A DNA stretch of 64,000 nt. It comes from Caulobacter sp. BK020 (GTDB taxonomy: Bacteria > Pseudomonadota > Alphaproteobacteria > Caulobacterales > Caulobacteraceae). Below are positions 45,072-53,314 of the stretch, in pieces; position 1 is the stretch's first letter; each line of letters begins with the position of its first letter. The stretch lies in the NCBI RefSeq assembly GCF_004342605.1, contig NZ_SLZL01000001.1:310001-374000 (forward strand), read 5' to 3'. Under the pieces are notes generated by a model that saw only the letters and a list, made by a program, of their open reading frames with translations, was not told the origin of the DNA and did not search any database. The position numbers and the translations under genes were made by a program.

Positions 45072-45710
45072 TTATCCGGCCCCCGATTCCGCGCCGGGCT
45101 CCTCGGGCGTCTTGGCCTGATCCTCGTCGTGCATGTGCTTCATCATGAACGGCACCTGGGTCAGGGAGAACAGGATCATCAGGACGGCCAGGCCCGGGAA
45201 CTTGAACCACACCCACACCGCGTCGGACTGGGTCCGCCAGACCGCCTCGTTGACCCCGGCCAGGACCAGGAAACAGGCGCCGTAGCGGATCGTCAGCGTC
45301 CGCCAGGCGGCGTCGGACAGATGCATCGCCTCGCCCAGCAGCACCTTCAGGGGGTTCCTGCGCAGCGCCACGCCGCCGAACAGGAAGGCGGCGTAGGCGA
45401 CATTGAGCACCGTGGGCTTGATCTTCAGCAGCCGCGGGTCGTGGAAGATCAGGGCCAGGCCGCCGAACACCAGGGCGCCCAGGCCGGCGATCAGCGGCAT
45501 CGGCGCCAGCCGGCGTTCGACCGCGAAGCCGAACGCCAGGGCGACCGCCGAGGCGGCCACCAGCACCCAGGTCGCGGTCGTGATGTTGCGGGTGATCAGG
45601 AAGCTGACCAGGAAGGCCAGCAGGGGGCCGTAGTCGACCGCGTGGCGGATCCAGGCGGACCGCTTGGCGGCGGCGTTCGGGGTGGGGGGCGGCGTTTCGG
45701 GCGTGCTCAT
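45072..45710 (-). CDS. yciB: inner membrane-spanning protein YciB (IspA/IspZ)
   Basis: A 212-residue protein with five to six transmembrane helices and the family segments DYGPLLAFLVSFLITRNITT, FGGVALRRNPLKVLLGEAM and LTIRYGACFLVLAGVNEAVW. YciB affects septation and envelope integrity in E. coli and Shigella. The C-terminal tail is acidic and charged. It starts 3 bases after the ftsY stop, and both are probably co-transcribed. Confidence 0.93.
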   Translation of the reverse strand: MSTPETPPPTPNAAAKRSAWIRHAVDYGPLLAFLVSFLITRNITTATWVLVAASAVALAFGFAVERRLAPMPLIAGLGALVFGGLALIFHDPRLLKIKPTVLNVAYAAFLFGGVALRRNPLKVLLGEAMHLSDAAWRTLTIRYGACFLVLAGVNEAVWRTQSDAVWVWFKFPGLAVLMILFSLTQVPFMMKHMHDEDQAKTPEEPGAESGAG

Positions 45711-45713
45711 CGC

Positions 45714-46655
45714 CTAGTCCTCCAGCCCGACCAGCGAGCGGGAGAAGGCCCGGGCGTCGAACGGCTGGAGGTCGTCCACCCCCTCGCCGACGCCGATCAG
45801 CTTGATCGGGCTGTCGGAGGCGCGGGCCACCGGCACCAGCACCCCGCCGCGCGCGGTGCCGTCCAGCTTGGTCATCACGATGCCCGACACGCCCACCTGG
45901 TTGCCGAAGATCTTCTCCTGGGCCAGGGCGTTGCGGCCGACCGTGGCGTCCAGCACCAGCAAGGTCTCGTGCGGCGCGTCGGGATCGACCTTCTTGACCA
46001 CCCGGATGACCTTCAGCAGCTCGTCCATCAGGCCCTGCTTGTTCTGCAGCCGGCCGGCCGTGTCGATCAGCACCACGTCGTGGCCCTCGGCCTTGGCGCG
46101 CTCGACGGCCTCGTAGGCCAGGGCGGCGGCGTCGGCGCCGGGCGGCCTGGACATGAAGTCGGCCCCGGCCCGATCGGCCCAGACCTTCAGCTGCTCGACG
46201 GCGGCGGCGCGGAAGGTGTCGCCGGCGGCGATCAGCACCTTGGCCTTCTTGCCCGCCAGGTCCGAAGCGATCTTGCCCAGGGTGGTGGTCTTGCCCGAGC
46301 CGTTGACCCCGATGAACAGCACCACATAGGGCCTGGGCCCCGACAGCGGGTCGAACACGCCCTCGCGGTCGGCCAGCTCGGCGGCGACCAGCTCGGCCAG
46401 GGCTTCCTTGACCTCGGTCTCGGTCGACGACTTGCCGAACCGGGCCTTGCCGAAGGCGTCGGTGATGCGAGCGGCGATCTGCGGGCCCAGGTCGGCCTCG
46501 ATCAGCATCTCCTCCAGCTGGTCCAGCTGCTCCTGGTCCAGCGGCTTCTTGGTGAAGGCGCTCGTGACCTGCTCGGTCATCTGCTGCGACGACCGGGCCA
46601 GGCCGGACGTCAGGCGCTGGAACCAGCCTTTTTTCTGCTCGGGCTTTTCGCTCAT
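45714..46655 (-). CDS. ftsY: signal recognition particle receptor FtsY
   Basis: A 313-residue SRP GTPase that docks ribosome-SRP complexes at the membrane. The G domain motifs are LFIGVNGSGKTTTLGKIASD (G1), AAGDTFRAAAVEQL (G2), VLIDTAGRLQNKQGLMDEL (G3) and VMTKLDGTARGG (G4). The N domain (residues 10-100) is present, while the acidic A domain of E. coli FtsY is lacking, leaving only EKPEQKKGWFQRL as the lipid-binding start, as usual in alphaproteobacteria. Confidence 0.96.
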   Translation of the reverse strand: MSEKPEQKKGWFQRLTSGLARSSQQMTEQVTSAFTKKPLDQEQLDQLEEMLIEADLGPQIAARITDAFGKARFGKSSTETEVKEALAELVAAELADREGVFDPLSGPRPYVVLFIGVNGSGKTTTLGKIASDLAGKKAKVLIAAGDTFRAAAVEQLKVWADRAGADFMSRPPGADAAALAYEAVERAKAEGHDVVLIDTAGRLQNKQGLMDELLKVIRVVKKVDPDAPHETLLVLDATVGRNALAQEKIFGNQVGVSGIVMTKLDGTARGGVLVPVARASDSPIKLIGVGEGVDDLQPFDARAFSRSLVGLED

Positions 46656-46666
46656 GGCGTTCCTTT

Positions 46667-46744
46667 AGAGCGTGACGGGCGAAAGTGTGAGCGGTTTCGA
46701 CGCGCGCCACGCTCTCCGGCAAGAGATAGGGCGCCTCTTGCCGG
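46667..46744. repeat. two adjacent hairpins between ftsY and the TRIC-like gene
   Basis: AGAGCGTG (46667-46674) pairs with CACGCTCT (46708-46715), and directly after it CCGGCAAGAG (46716-46725) pairs with CTCTTGCCGG (46735-46744) around a 9-base loop. They fill the divergent promoter region and neither is followed by a T-run. Confidence 0.6.
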
Positions 46745-46795
46745 ATCGAAGCATCGGAGAAGACAGGCTCTAGCGGGGCGTGGCATGAAACGCCG

Positions 46796-47425
46796 ATGGA
46801 CGCGCTTTCGACCACGCTCTTCTGGCTGGACTACGCCGCCGTCGCCGTGTTCGGGGCGACCGGGGCGCTGGCGGCCGCCCGCCGCAGGCACGACATCATC
46901 ACCTTCGGCTTCTTCGCGGCCATCACCGGCGTGGGGGGCGGCACCCTGCGCGACCTGCTGATCGGCGCGCCGGTGTTCTGGGTCCAGCGGCCGGGCTATG
47001 TGATGGTCTGCCTGGTCGCGGCGACGGCCGTGTGGCTGCTGGGCAAGCGCGGCTGGCGCTTCCGGGCCCTGCTGTGGCTGGACGCCCTGGGCATGGCCGC
47101 CTACGCCGTGGTCGGCACGGCCAAGGCCCTGAGCCTGGGCGTCCACCCGTTCACCGCCGTGGTCATGGGCGTGCTGACCACCGCGTTCGGCGGGGTGATC
47201 CGCGACGTGCTGGCCGAGGAGCCGAACCTGCTGCTGCGCCGCGAGATCTACATCACCGCCGCCCTGCTGGGCGCGGCGGTGTTCGCGGGCCTGACCCTGC
47301 TGCACGTCGACTTCTGGCCGGCCGGGATCGCCGGGTTCTGCGCGGCCTTCGGCCTGCGGGCCTGCGCCATCCGGTTCGGCTGGAGCCTGCCGGGGTTCGC
47401 GGGCGGCGAGGAGGAGGCGAAGTGA
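46796..47425 (+). CDS. TRIC/UPF0126 family membrane protein (YicG-like)
   Basis: A 209-residue membrane protein with two repeats of a three-helix UPF0126 unit; each repeat carries a conserved glycine/arginine-aspartate motif, GGGTLRDLL and GGVIRDVLA. The bacterial TRIC family are trimeric cation channels, while related E. coli YicG transports glycine; either role is possible. The ATG at 46796 directly follows the divergent promoter region. It is a single gene. Confidence 0.88.
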   Translation: MDALSTTLFWLDYAAVAVFGATGALAAARRRHDIITFGFFAAITGVGGGTLRDLLIGAPVFWVQRPGYVMVCLVAATAVWLLGKRGWRFRALLWLDALGMAAYAVVGTAKALSLGVHPFTAVVMGVLTTAFGGVIRDVLAEEPNLLLRREIYITAALLGAAVFAGLTLLHVDFWPAGIAGFCAAFGLRACAIRFGWSLPGFAGGEEEAK

Positions 47426-47588
47426 TCAGCCTAGAACAAGAATGATCGAACCACGCACGCAGAGATATCCTGTTGATAAGCCTCCGCGATAGACGAGGTT
47501 CCCTTTATGTTCTACCCTTTTACGTTGCCTTAGGAGACGCTGTGGAACAACGTTAATGGCACAAGATATTGGGGTAAGAGGGGCCAGA

Positions 47589-48518
47589 ATGCCCAAGCTG
47601 TTGAGCACCGCCGAAATTCGGACCGCCATCGAAAGCGAGTCGTTTTTGATTGGAGGTAACCTTTCCAGCGCCGAAGCCGTAAAATACGATTTTCGGATGG
47701 GAGACCGAGTCCTCAAAGCCGCATACCGACAGCCGAAAGACATCCTCTCCATTCCGGAAGAAAGCCGATGTGTTGATCCCGGTGAAGTTGTCTTTGTCCT
47801 TTCCAAGGAGCGCCTAAAACTCCCAAAGGATATGATTGCCACCTTAATCCCCAAGCGCAAACTTGCACACAAAGGAATCCACATACTCGGCGGATTAGCA
47901 GTTGACCCTGAGTATAAGGGCGTCCTTGTTATTGGGCTTCATAATTTTTCTTCTACACCCTTTGCCTTATTGCCTGGAATGAAGCTAATCGCAGCAACCT
48001 TCCAAAAGCTGGCAAAAAATGAACTTTCCGATTATGACGTCGCTGATAGTCGGGAAATTTTAGACTTCCCAGAAGAGCTTATTGACTTGATCCAGCACTA
48101 TCGCCCCACCGATACTGGAGCCCTCTATAAAATTATTGAAGATACAAGGAAAGAGTTGATTGCACTTAAAAATGACATCACGACAGACCGTGAGTGGCGA
48201 CAGGAATTTCAGGGAAATCTTGACAAGCAAAATAACTTACTTGATCGTACGAATACAGAGATAAATAAGGTTCTAGAGCTTATAAAGGAAGAAGCTAGAG
48301 AGAGGAAAAATCAAGATGAAAGGCTTGGGGATAGACTAAATGCTATGTCTGGTATGTTTGGTGGACTTCGGGTTGTCTGGATTGTTATTGCATTAATTGT
48401 CGGATCTTTGGTAACTTACACAGTCCCGAAAATAATATCTAAGCTTTCCCAACCCGCATCTAGTCCGCAAACTTCATCCCCTGCCGGCACATCGCCCATT
48501 CAGCCACCGCAAAAATAG
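47589..48518 (+). CDS. dUTPase/dCTP deaminase-fold protein with coiled coil and TM anchor
   Basis: A 309-residue protein I cannot assign to a named function. Residues 25-145 resemble the dUTPase/DCD fold: CVDPGEVVFVLSKERLKLP, then IPKRKLAHKGIHI, LAVDPEYKGVLVIGLHN and ALLPGMKLIAATFQKL. In place of the phosphate-binding Arg-Ser-Ser/Gly it has KRK (89-91), and where DCD enzymes have a catalytic Glu it has Gly116; the dUTPase-like Asp (D106) remains. Residues 176-252 are a charged coiled coil, 261-279 a transmembrane helix, followed by a Ser/Pro/Thr-rich tail. GC is about 45%, far below its neighbours, so it is probably acquired. GTAAGAGGGG precedes ATG 47589; ATG 47556 is an alternative. Confidence 0.7.
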   Translation: MPKLLSTAEIRTAIESESFLIGGNLSSAEAVKYDFRMGDRVLKAAYRQPKDILSIPEESRCVDPGEVVFVLSKERLKLPKDMIATLIPKRKLAHKGIHILGGLAVDPEYKGVLVIGLHNFSSTPFALLPGMKLIAATFQKLAKNELSDYDVADSREILDFPEELIDLIQHYRPTDTGALYKIIEDTRKELIALKNDITTDREWRQEFQGNLDKQNNLLDRTNTEINKVLELIKEEARERKNQDERLGDRLNAMSGMFGGLRVVWIVIALIVGSLVTYTVPKIISKLSQPASSPQTSSPAGTSPIQPPQK

Positions 48519-48532
48519 AACCACCTATATGA

Positions 48533-48994
48533 TCAGGTCTCACGGTCCGGATGCTGCCGGCTGACCACGGCTCCGTGGGGCCCACCGGCCGGCGGGCGCA
48601 CCGGCAGATCGGCCAGATGCTCCATCCAGGCCGGACGTCCCTCGACCGCCAGCTGCACCGCCGGTTCCACCCGCGACGGATCGTCGAAGGCGAACACGGC
48701 GAGGTCGATCTTGTCGGCGCTCCATTCGAAGGTCAGGGGCGTGCCGCAGACGGCGCAGAAGCCGCGCTTGACCGCGTCCGAACTCTGGAAGGTCGAGCGC
48801 TGGCCACGCGTCCAGGCCAGATCGGCGACCTTGACGGTGACCAGCGCCCCGAACGGTCCGGCGAAGGCCTTCTGGCACATGCGGCACCAGCAGATCGAGG
48901 CGCGGCCCGTCTCGCCCTCGACCCGGAAACGCACCGCGCCGCACTGGCATCCGCCAGCAAGAGGGGCGCCGGTCAGAACAGGCGTGTCGGACAT
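48533..48994 (-). CDS. GFA family protein (DUF/glutathione-dependent formaldehyde-activating fold)
   Basis: A 153-residue zinc-binding protein of the GFA/CENP-V family. Zinc ligands appear as GGCQCGAVRFRV, ICWCRMCQKAFAG and FCAVCGTPLTFEW, the usual C-x-C, C-x2-C, C-x2-C set. The archetype binds glutathione and speeds formation of S-hydroxymethylglutathione, but most family members are uncharacterised. No signal peptide. It ends 14 bases from the convergent DCD-fold gene. Confidence 0.9.
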   Translation of the reverse strand: MSDTPVLTGAPLAGGCQCGAVRFRVEGETGRASICWCRMCQKAFAGPFGALVTVKVADLAWTRGQRSTFQSSDAVKRGFCAVCGTPLTFEWSADKIDLAVFAFDDPSRVEPAVQLAVEGRPAWMEHLADLPVRPPAGGPHGAVVSRQHPDRET

Positions 48995-49003
48995 CGCAAG
49001 ACC

Positions 49004-50083
49004 TCAGGGCTTGTGCGGCGGAACCGGCAGGACGGGGATCGGCGTCAGGCGGAAGGTGACCTCATAGGCGTCGTGGTCGGACAGCACCGGCCCGCCGGTG
49101 ACCGAGCCGTCGAACCGGGCCTCCACCTGGACCGGCCGGATCGCCACCTTGTCGCCCGGCTTGAAGCCGATCAGGTCCTGGGTGTCCAGCCACGGGGCGT
49201 CGCCGTCGGCCGAGATCTTGGCGTCGCAGCTCTGAGGCTCCTGGAAGCAGACCTGGCTGACCACCTCGAACGGATAGCGCTGCATCACATAGTCATAGCG
49301 GTCGGGGGCGTGCATGACGTTGAAGTCGCCGCCGACGATCAGGGGCGCGCCCGGCGTGCGGTCGCTCTCCATGAAGCGCCCCAGCTCCTCGGCCTGCAGG
49401 TGGTGGGCCATGCGGTTGCGGTTGCGCGGCACGCCCGAGGCGCCCTTGGAATTGAGGTGGGTGTCGGCGATCTCGACCGGGGTGGGCAGGCCCGGCACGT
49501 CCAGGCTGACCAGCATCACGCCCTTGTTGGCCAGACAGTCCAGGCCCGCGCAGTAGCGGTAGGCGTGCGACTTGACCCAGTTGATCGGATGGTCGCTCAG
49601 CACCCACAGGCCGCTGGAGCCCCACTTGCCCCAGCCCTCGCCCTTGCGGATGTACTTCACCCGCTTGTAGGGCGGGCGATCGCCCTTGCTGAACGGGTTG
49701 GCGTCGCGCTGCTTCTTGCGCGGCCCGCGGGCCACATGCTGATAGCCGCTGAGCGCGATCAGGTCGCGGACCTCCTCGCGAAAGCCTTCCTGCAACAGGA
49801 CGACGTCGGGCTGCAGTCCCTTCTCGCGCAGGGCGGCCAGCTGGCGGCCGATGGCCTTGAGCTTGGAGCCGCGCCCGGACCGCACCGGCCAGGGCAGACC
49901 CTCGACATTGTAGGTCATGACGCTGAATTCGATCGGCTGTATCGGGCCGACCGGATGGAAGGCGGCGGGCGGGGTGTCCTCGGTCTTGGGCTCCGGAGCT
50001 GGCGGGGCCTGCTGGGCCCAGGCCGAGGCGCCGAACGACAGGGTCGCGGCCAGGGCGGCGGTCAGGACGAGGCTATGGATCAT
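49004..50083 (-). CDS. exported endonuclease/exonuclease/phosphatase family protein
   Basis: A 359-residue protein with a signal peptide (MIHSLVLTAALAATLSFGAS, then AWA) and an EEP fold. Catalytic segments are SVMTYNVEGLPW, VLLQEGFREEV, VGGDFNVMHAPDRY and VLSDHDAYEVTF. The substrate could be nucleic acid, sphingomyelin or phosphoinositide; the family layout alone does not tell. Its ATG overlaps the mtaB stop (ATGA), so it is translationally coupled to the dapF-SDR-mtaB operon. Confidence 0.85.
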   Translation of the reverse strand: MIHSLVLTAALAATLSFGASAWAQQAPPAPEPKTEDTPPAAFHPVGPIQPIEFSVMTYNVEGLPWPVRSGRGSKLKAIGRQLAALREKGLQPDVVLLQEGFREEVRDLIALSGYQHVARGPRKKQRDANPFSKGDRPPYKRVKYIRKGEGWGKWGSSGLWVLSDHPINWVKSHAYRYCAGLDCLANKGVMLVSLDVPGLPTPVEIADTHLNSKGASGVPRNRNRMAHHLQAEELGRFMESDRTPGAPLIVGGDFNVMHAPDRYDYVMQRYPFEVVSQVCFQEPQSCDAKISADGDAPWLDTQDLIGFKPGDKVAIRPVQVEARFDGSVTGGPVLSDHDAYEVTFRLTPIPVLPVPPHKP

Positions 50084-51417
50084 GCCTGGGCGGCGAGCTC
50101 GGCGATCACCCGCGTCCCGTCGTGGCCGACCACCCGGAAGGCGGCGATCTGGCCCTGGGGCGCGGGGCCTTCGAAGGCGATCTCGGTGAAGTCCTCGGCC
50201 CGGGCCACGCCCTCGCGTTCCACCAGGCCTAACAGGGTGCGGCCCACCTGGCGCTGCAGGTGGCGTTCGAGCCCCGCCTGGCCGGCCTCGCGCAGGCGAC
50301 GGGCCCGGTCCTTGATCACCGGCCCCTTGACCGGCGGCATCCGCGCGGCCGGCGTGCCGGGGCGGGCGCTGTAGGGAAAGACGTGCAGGAAGGCCAGGCC
50401 CGCTTCCTCGACCAGCTTCAGCGTGTTCTCGAACGCTTCCTCGCTCTCGGTCGGGAAGCCGGCGATCAGGTCGGCGCCGAAGGCGGTGTCGGGGCGCACG
50501 CGTCGCACTTCGGACACCAGCTTCAGCGCGTCCTCGCGGCTGTGGCGGCGCTTCATGCGCTTGAGGATCAGGTTGTCGCCGGCCTGCAGGGAGAGGTGCA
50601 GGTAGGGCATCAGCCGCGGCTCGGTCTCCAGCAGCGCGAACAGGTCCGGGTCGATCTCGGCCGCGTCGATCGACGACAGGCGCAGGCGTGGCAGGTCGGG
50701 GACCATCCGCAGGATCCGGCCCACCAGCTGGCCCAGGGTCGGCTGGCCGGGCAGGTCGGCGCCCCAGGAGGTGACGTCGACCCCGGTCAGCACCACCTCG
50801 TTATAGCCCTCGGCGGCCAGGCGGCGGACCTGCTCGACCACCTCGCCGGCCGGGGCCGAGCGCGAATTGCCCCGGCCGAAGGGGATGATGCAGAAGGTGC
50901 AGCGATGATCGCAACCGTTCTGGACCTCGACATAGGCCCGGGCCCGGTCCTTCAGCCCGGCGATCAGGTGACCGGCGGTCTCCTTGATCGACATGATGTC
51001 GTTGACCCGCACGCGGGTGGAGGTGTCGAGCAGGGCGCCCGGGGCCGCCTTCTCGGCGTTGCCCAGCACCAGGTCGACCTCGGGCATGGCGGCGAAGGCG
51101 GCGGGGTCGATCTGGGCGGCGCAGCCGGTGACGATCAGCCGGGCGTCCGGCCGCTCGCGGCGAGCCTTGCGGATCGCCTGGCGGGCCTGACGCACGGCCT
51201 CGCCGGTCACGGCGCAGGTGTTGAACACCACCGCGTCGGCCAGGCCGTCGGCGCTGGCCCGGGCCCGGATGGCCTCGGATTCGTAGGCGTTCAGCCGGCA
51301 GCCGAAGGTGACGACGTCGACCCCGTCAGGCCCCGACATCGTCGTCGCCGGCCCGCCTTCCTCGCCGACCTGCGGCCTGGGCGTCGGCGGACGCGAGATG
51401 AGGGTGTAGGTCGTCAC
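50080..51417 (-). CDS. mtaB: tRNA t6A37 methylthiotransferase MtaB
   Basis: A 445-residue radical SAM enzyme that converts t6A37 to ms2t6A37 in tRNA. The N-terminal MTTase domain has VVTFGCRLNAYESEA, VFNTCAVTGEAV and VTGCAAQIDP, supplying three cluster cysteines; the radical SAM motif is CDHRCTFCIIPFGRGNSRS. A TRAM domain closes the protein. The GTG start at 51417 overlaps the SDR stop (GTGA); ATG 51339 is an alternative that gives the usual family length of 419. Confidence 0.93.
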   Translation of the reverse strand: MTTYTLISRPPTPRPQVGEEGGPATTMSGPDGVDVVTFGCRLNAYESEAIRARASADGLADAVVFNTCAVTGEAVRQARQAIRKARRERPDARLIVTGCAAQIDPAAFAAMPEVDLVLGNAEKAAPGALLDTSTRVRVNDIMSIKETAGHLIAGLKDRARAYVEVQNGCDHRCTFCIIPFGRGNSRSAPAGEVVEQVRRLAAEGYNEVVLTGVDVTSWGADLPGQPTLGQLVGRILRMVPDLPRLRLSSIDAAEIDPDLFALLETEPRLMPYLHLSLQAGDNLILKRMKRRHSREDALKLVSEVRRVRPDTAFGADLIAGFPTESEEAFENTLKLVEEAGLAFLHVFPYSARPGTPAARMPPVKGPVIKDRARRLREAGQAGLERHLQRQVGRTLLGLVEREGVARAEDFTEIAFEGPAPQGQIAAFRVVGHDGTRVIAELAAQA

Positions 51418-52244
51418 GGCGCTTCGACGAACGCCGTGAAGGCGTCTTTCCAGTCGGGATGCCAGCGCGACAGGGCGGGGCGGTTTTCGATGACGTCGCC
51501 CATGGCCCAGGCCATGCGCTTTTCGTCCAGCGCCCGCGGCGCCTCATTGTCGGGGCACAGGATGTAGAAGTCGCCGCGAGCTATGCTGTCCAGCATGAAC
51601 TGGATGGTCTGCTCGGGCGTCCAGGCGCCGGGCGGCTTGTCGGTTCCGCGACGGGTCATGCCGGTGAAGACATAGCCGGGGATCAGCAGGCGGGCGTCGA
51701 CCTGGCAGTCGACGATCTCGCGTAGGGTGTGGGCCAGGCCCTCGGTCAGGGCCTTCACCGCCGACTTCGAGACATTGTAGGCCGTATTGCCCGGCGGCTG
51801 GGTGATCCCCTGCTTGGAGCCGGTGTTGATGATCAGCCCCGGACGGCCGCTGGCGGCCATCTCTTCGCCGATCACCTGGACGCCGTTGATCACCCCCCAC
51901 AGGTTGACGTCCAGCACGCGCTTCCACGGGTCCTCGCCCGAAAAGACGTCGCCGCCGCCGCCGACCCCGGCGTTGTTCATCAGCACGTCCACGGCCCCGA
52001 ACCGCTCGACGGCGGCGTCGCGCAGGGCCTGGACGGCGGCGCGGTCGGCGACGTCGGTCGGCACGGCCAGGGCCTTGTCGCCGATGGCCTCGGCCGCCTT
52101 CTTCAGGGCCCGGCCCATGATGTCGGCCATGACCACGTTCATGCCGAGCGCGGCGAACGCCTGGGCGGCGGCCAGGCCGATGCCGTCGGCCGCGCCGGTC
52201 ACCACGGCGGTCTTGCCGGGCCCGATGGCGGGATGGATGGTCAT
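51414..52244 (-). CDS. short-chain dehydrogenase/reductase
   Basis: A 276-residue SDR. The cofactor-binding motif is VVTGAADGIGLAAAQAF, with MADIMGR suggesting NAD preference (acidic residue after strand 2). NNAGVGGGGDV, and the catalytic GNTAYNVSKSAVKAL (Tyr-x3-Lys) follow the conserved INTGSKQG. The substrate is unknown. It overlaps dapF upstream (ATGA) and mtaB downstream, so it belongs to the operon although it has no evident link to lysine synthesis. Confidence 0.87.
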   Translation of the reverse strand: MTIHPAIGPGKTAVVTGAADGIGLAAAQAFAALGMNVVMADIMGRALKKAAEAIGDKALAVPTDVADRAAVQALRDAAVERFGAVDVLMNNAGVGGGGDVFSGEDPWKRVLDVNLWGVINGVQVIGEEMAASGRPGLIINTGSKQGITQPPGNTAYNVSKSAVKALTEGLAHTLREIVDCQVDARLLIPGYVFTGMTRRGTDKPPGAWTPEQTIQFMLDSIARGDFYILCPDNEAPRALDEKRMAWAMGDVIENRPALSRWHPDWKDAFTAFVEAP

Positions 52245-53095
52245 GCGGCCACCGGCTCCGGCAGCTTGCCGGCGAACTCCATGGTCACCGGACCGGTCAT
52301 GATCACGTGGCCGTCGCCCTCGCGCCATTCGATGGTCAGGGCGCCGCTTTCGAACTCGACCTTGGCCGTCCGGTCGGTCAGGCCGCGGCGCACGGCCGCC
52401 ACCTGGGCCGCGCAGGCCCCGGTGCCGCAGGCGGCGGTCAGGCCCGCGCCGCGTTCCCAGACCTTGAGCTGGATATGGTCGCGGGCGGCGATATGGGCGA
52501 AGCCGACATTGACGCCTTCCGGAAACAGCGGGTGGTGCTCGACCAGACTGCCCGTGCCGCGCGCGAAGTCGTCGCTGACCGGGGCGTCGACGAAGAACAC
52601 CACGTGCGGATTGCCCATCGAGACGCAGCCGGGCGTGTGAACCAGCGGCGCGTCGATCGGGCCGACCTGCAGCTCGATCCCGACCGTGTCCATTTCCTCG
52701 GCCAGCGGAATCTGGTCCCAGGCCAGGCCGGGCCGGCCCATGTCGACGGTGACCAGCTTGTCGCCGGCCATCACGCCCGATAGCCGTCCGGCCACGGTGT
52801 CGAAGGCCACGGCGTCCTTCTGGCCCGACTGCATCAGCAGCCAAGCCACGCAGCGGGTGCCGTTGCCGCAGGCCCCGGTCTCCTCGCCGTCCGAATTCCA
52901 GAACCGCACATAGGCGCTGGCGCCTTCGGCGCGTGGCGGATCGATGGCGATCACCTGGTCGCAGCCGATCCCGCCCTCGCCCCGTTTGGCGATGGCGCGG
53001 ATGTCCTCAGCCGTCGGATGGAAGGGCTGGGTCAGGGTCTCGATCACGACGAAGTCGTTGCCGAGGCCGTTCATCTTGAGAAACGTGCGGCTCAT
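52241..53095 (-). CDS. dapF: diaminopimelate epimerase
   Basis: A 284-residue epimerase that turns LL-diaminopimelate into meso-diaminopimelate for peptidoglycan and lysine. FLKMNGLGNDFVVIE is the typical N-terminus; the paired active-site cysteines are in EETGACGNGTRCVAW and AACGTGACAAQV. First gene of a four-gene overlapping operon. Confidence 0.96.
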   Translation of the reverse strand: MSRTFLKMNGLGNDFVVIETLTQPFHPTAEDIRAIAKRGEGGIGCDQVIAIDPPRAEGASAYVRFWNSDGEETGACGNGTRCVAWLLMQSGQKDAVAFDTVAGRLSGVMAGDKLVTVDMGRPGLAWDQIPLAEEMDTVGIELQVGPIDAPLVHTPGCVSMGNPHVVFFVDAPVSDDFARGTGSLVEHHPLFPEGVNVGFAHIAARDHIQLKVWERGAGLTAACGTGACAAQVAAVRRGLTDRTAKVEFESGALTIEWREGDGHVIMTGPVTMEFAGKLPEPVAA

Positions 53096-53314
53096 GGTGG
53101 GGGCTATATAGTGGAAAACCTCGGCCGAGTCAGAGGCCTGGCCTCGCTGCGGCGATTTGAGCTTGGGTTTTCCGGCTCGGAGGGGATCCTGAGGGCCTTA
53201 TCAGGGCGATGGCGCGGCTCAAGCTATCTGGCGTCCGCCCTCTTTTGCGATACCGTCGTGCAAAGGCGCCGCTTGAAGGCGAGCCACCTGTCACGACCGC
53301 CGCCGGATACCCAG

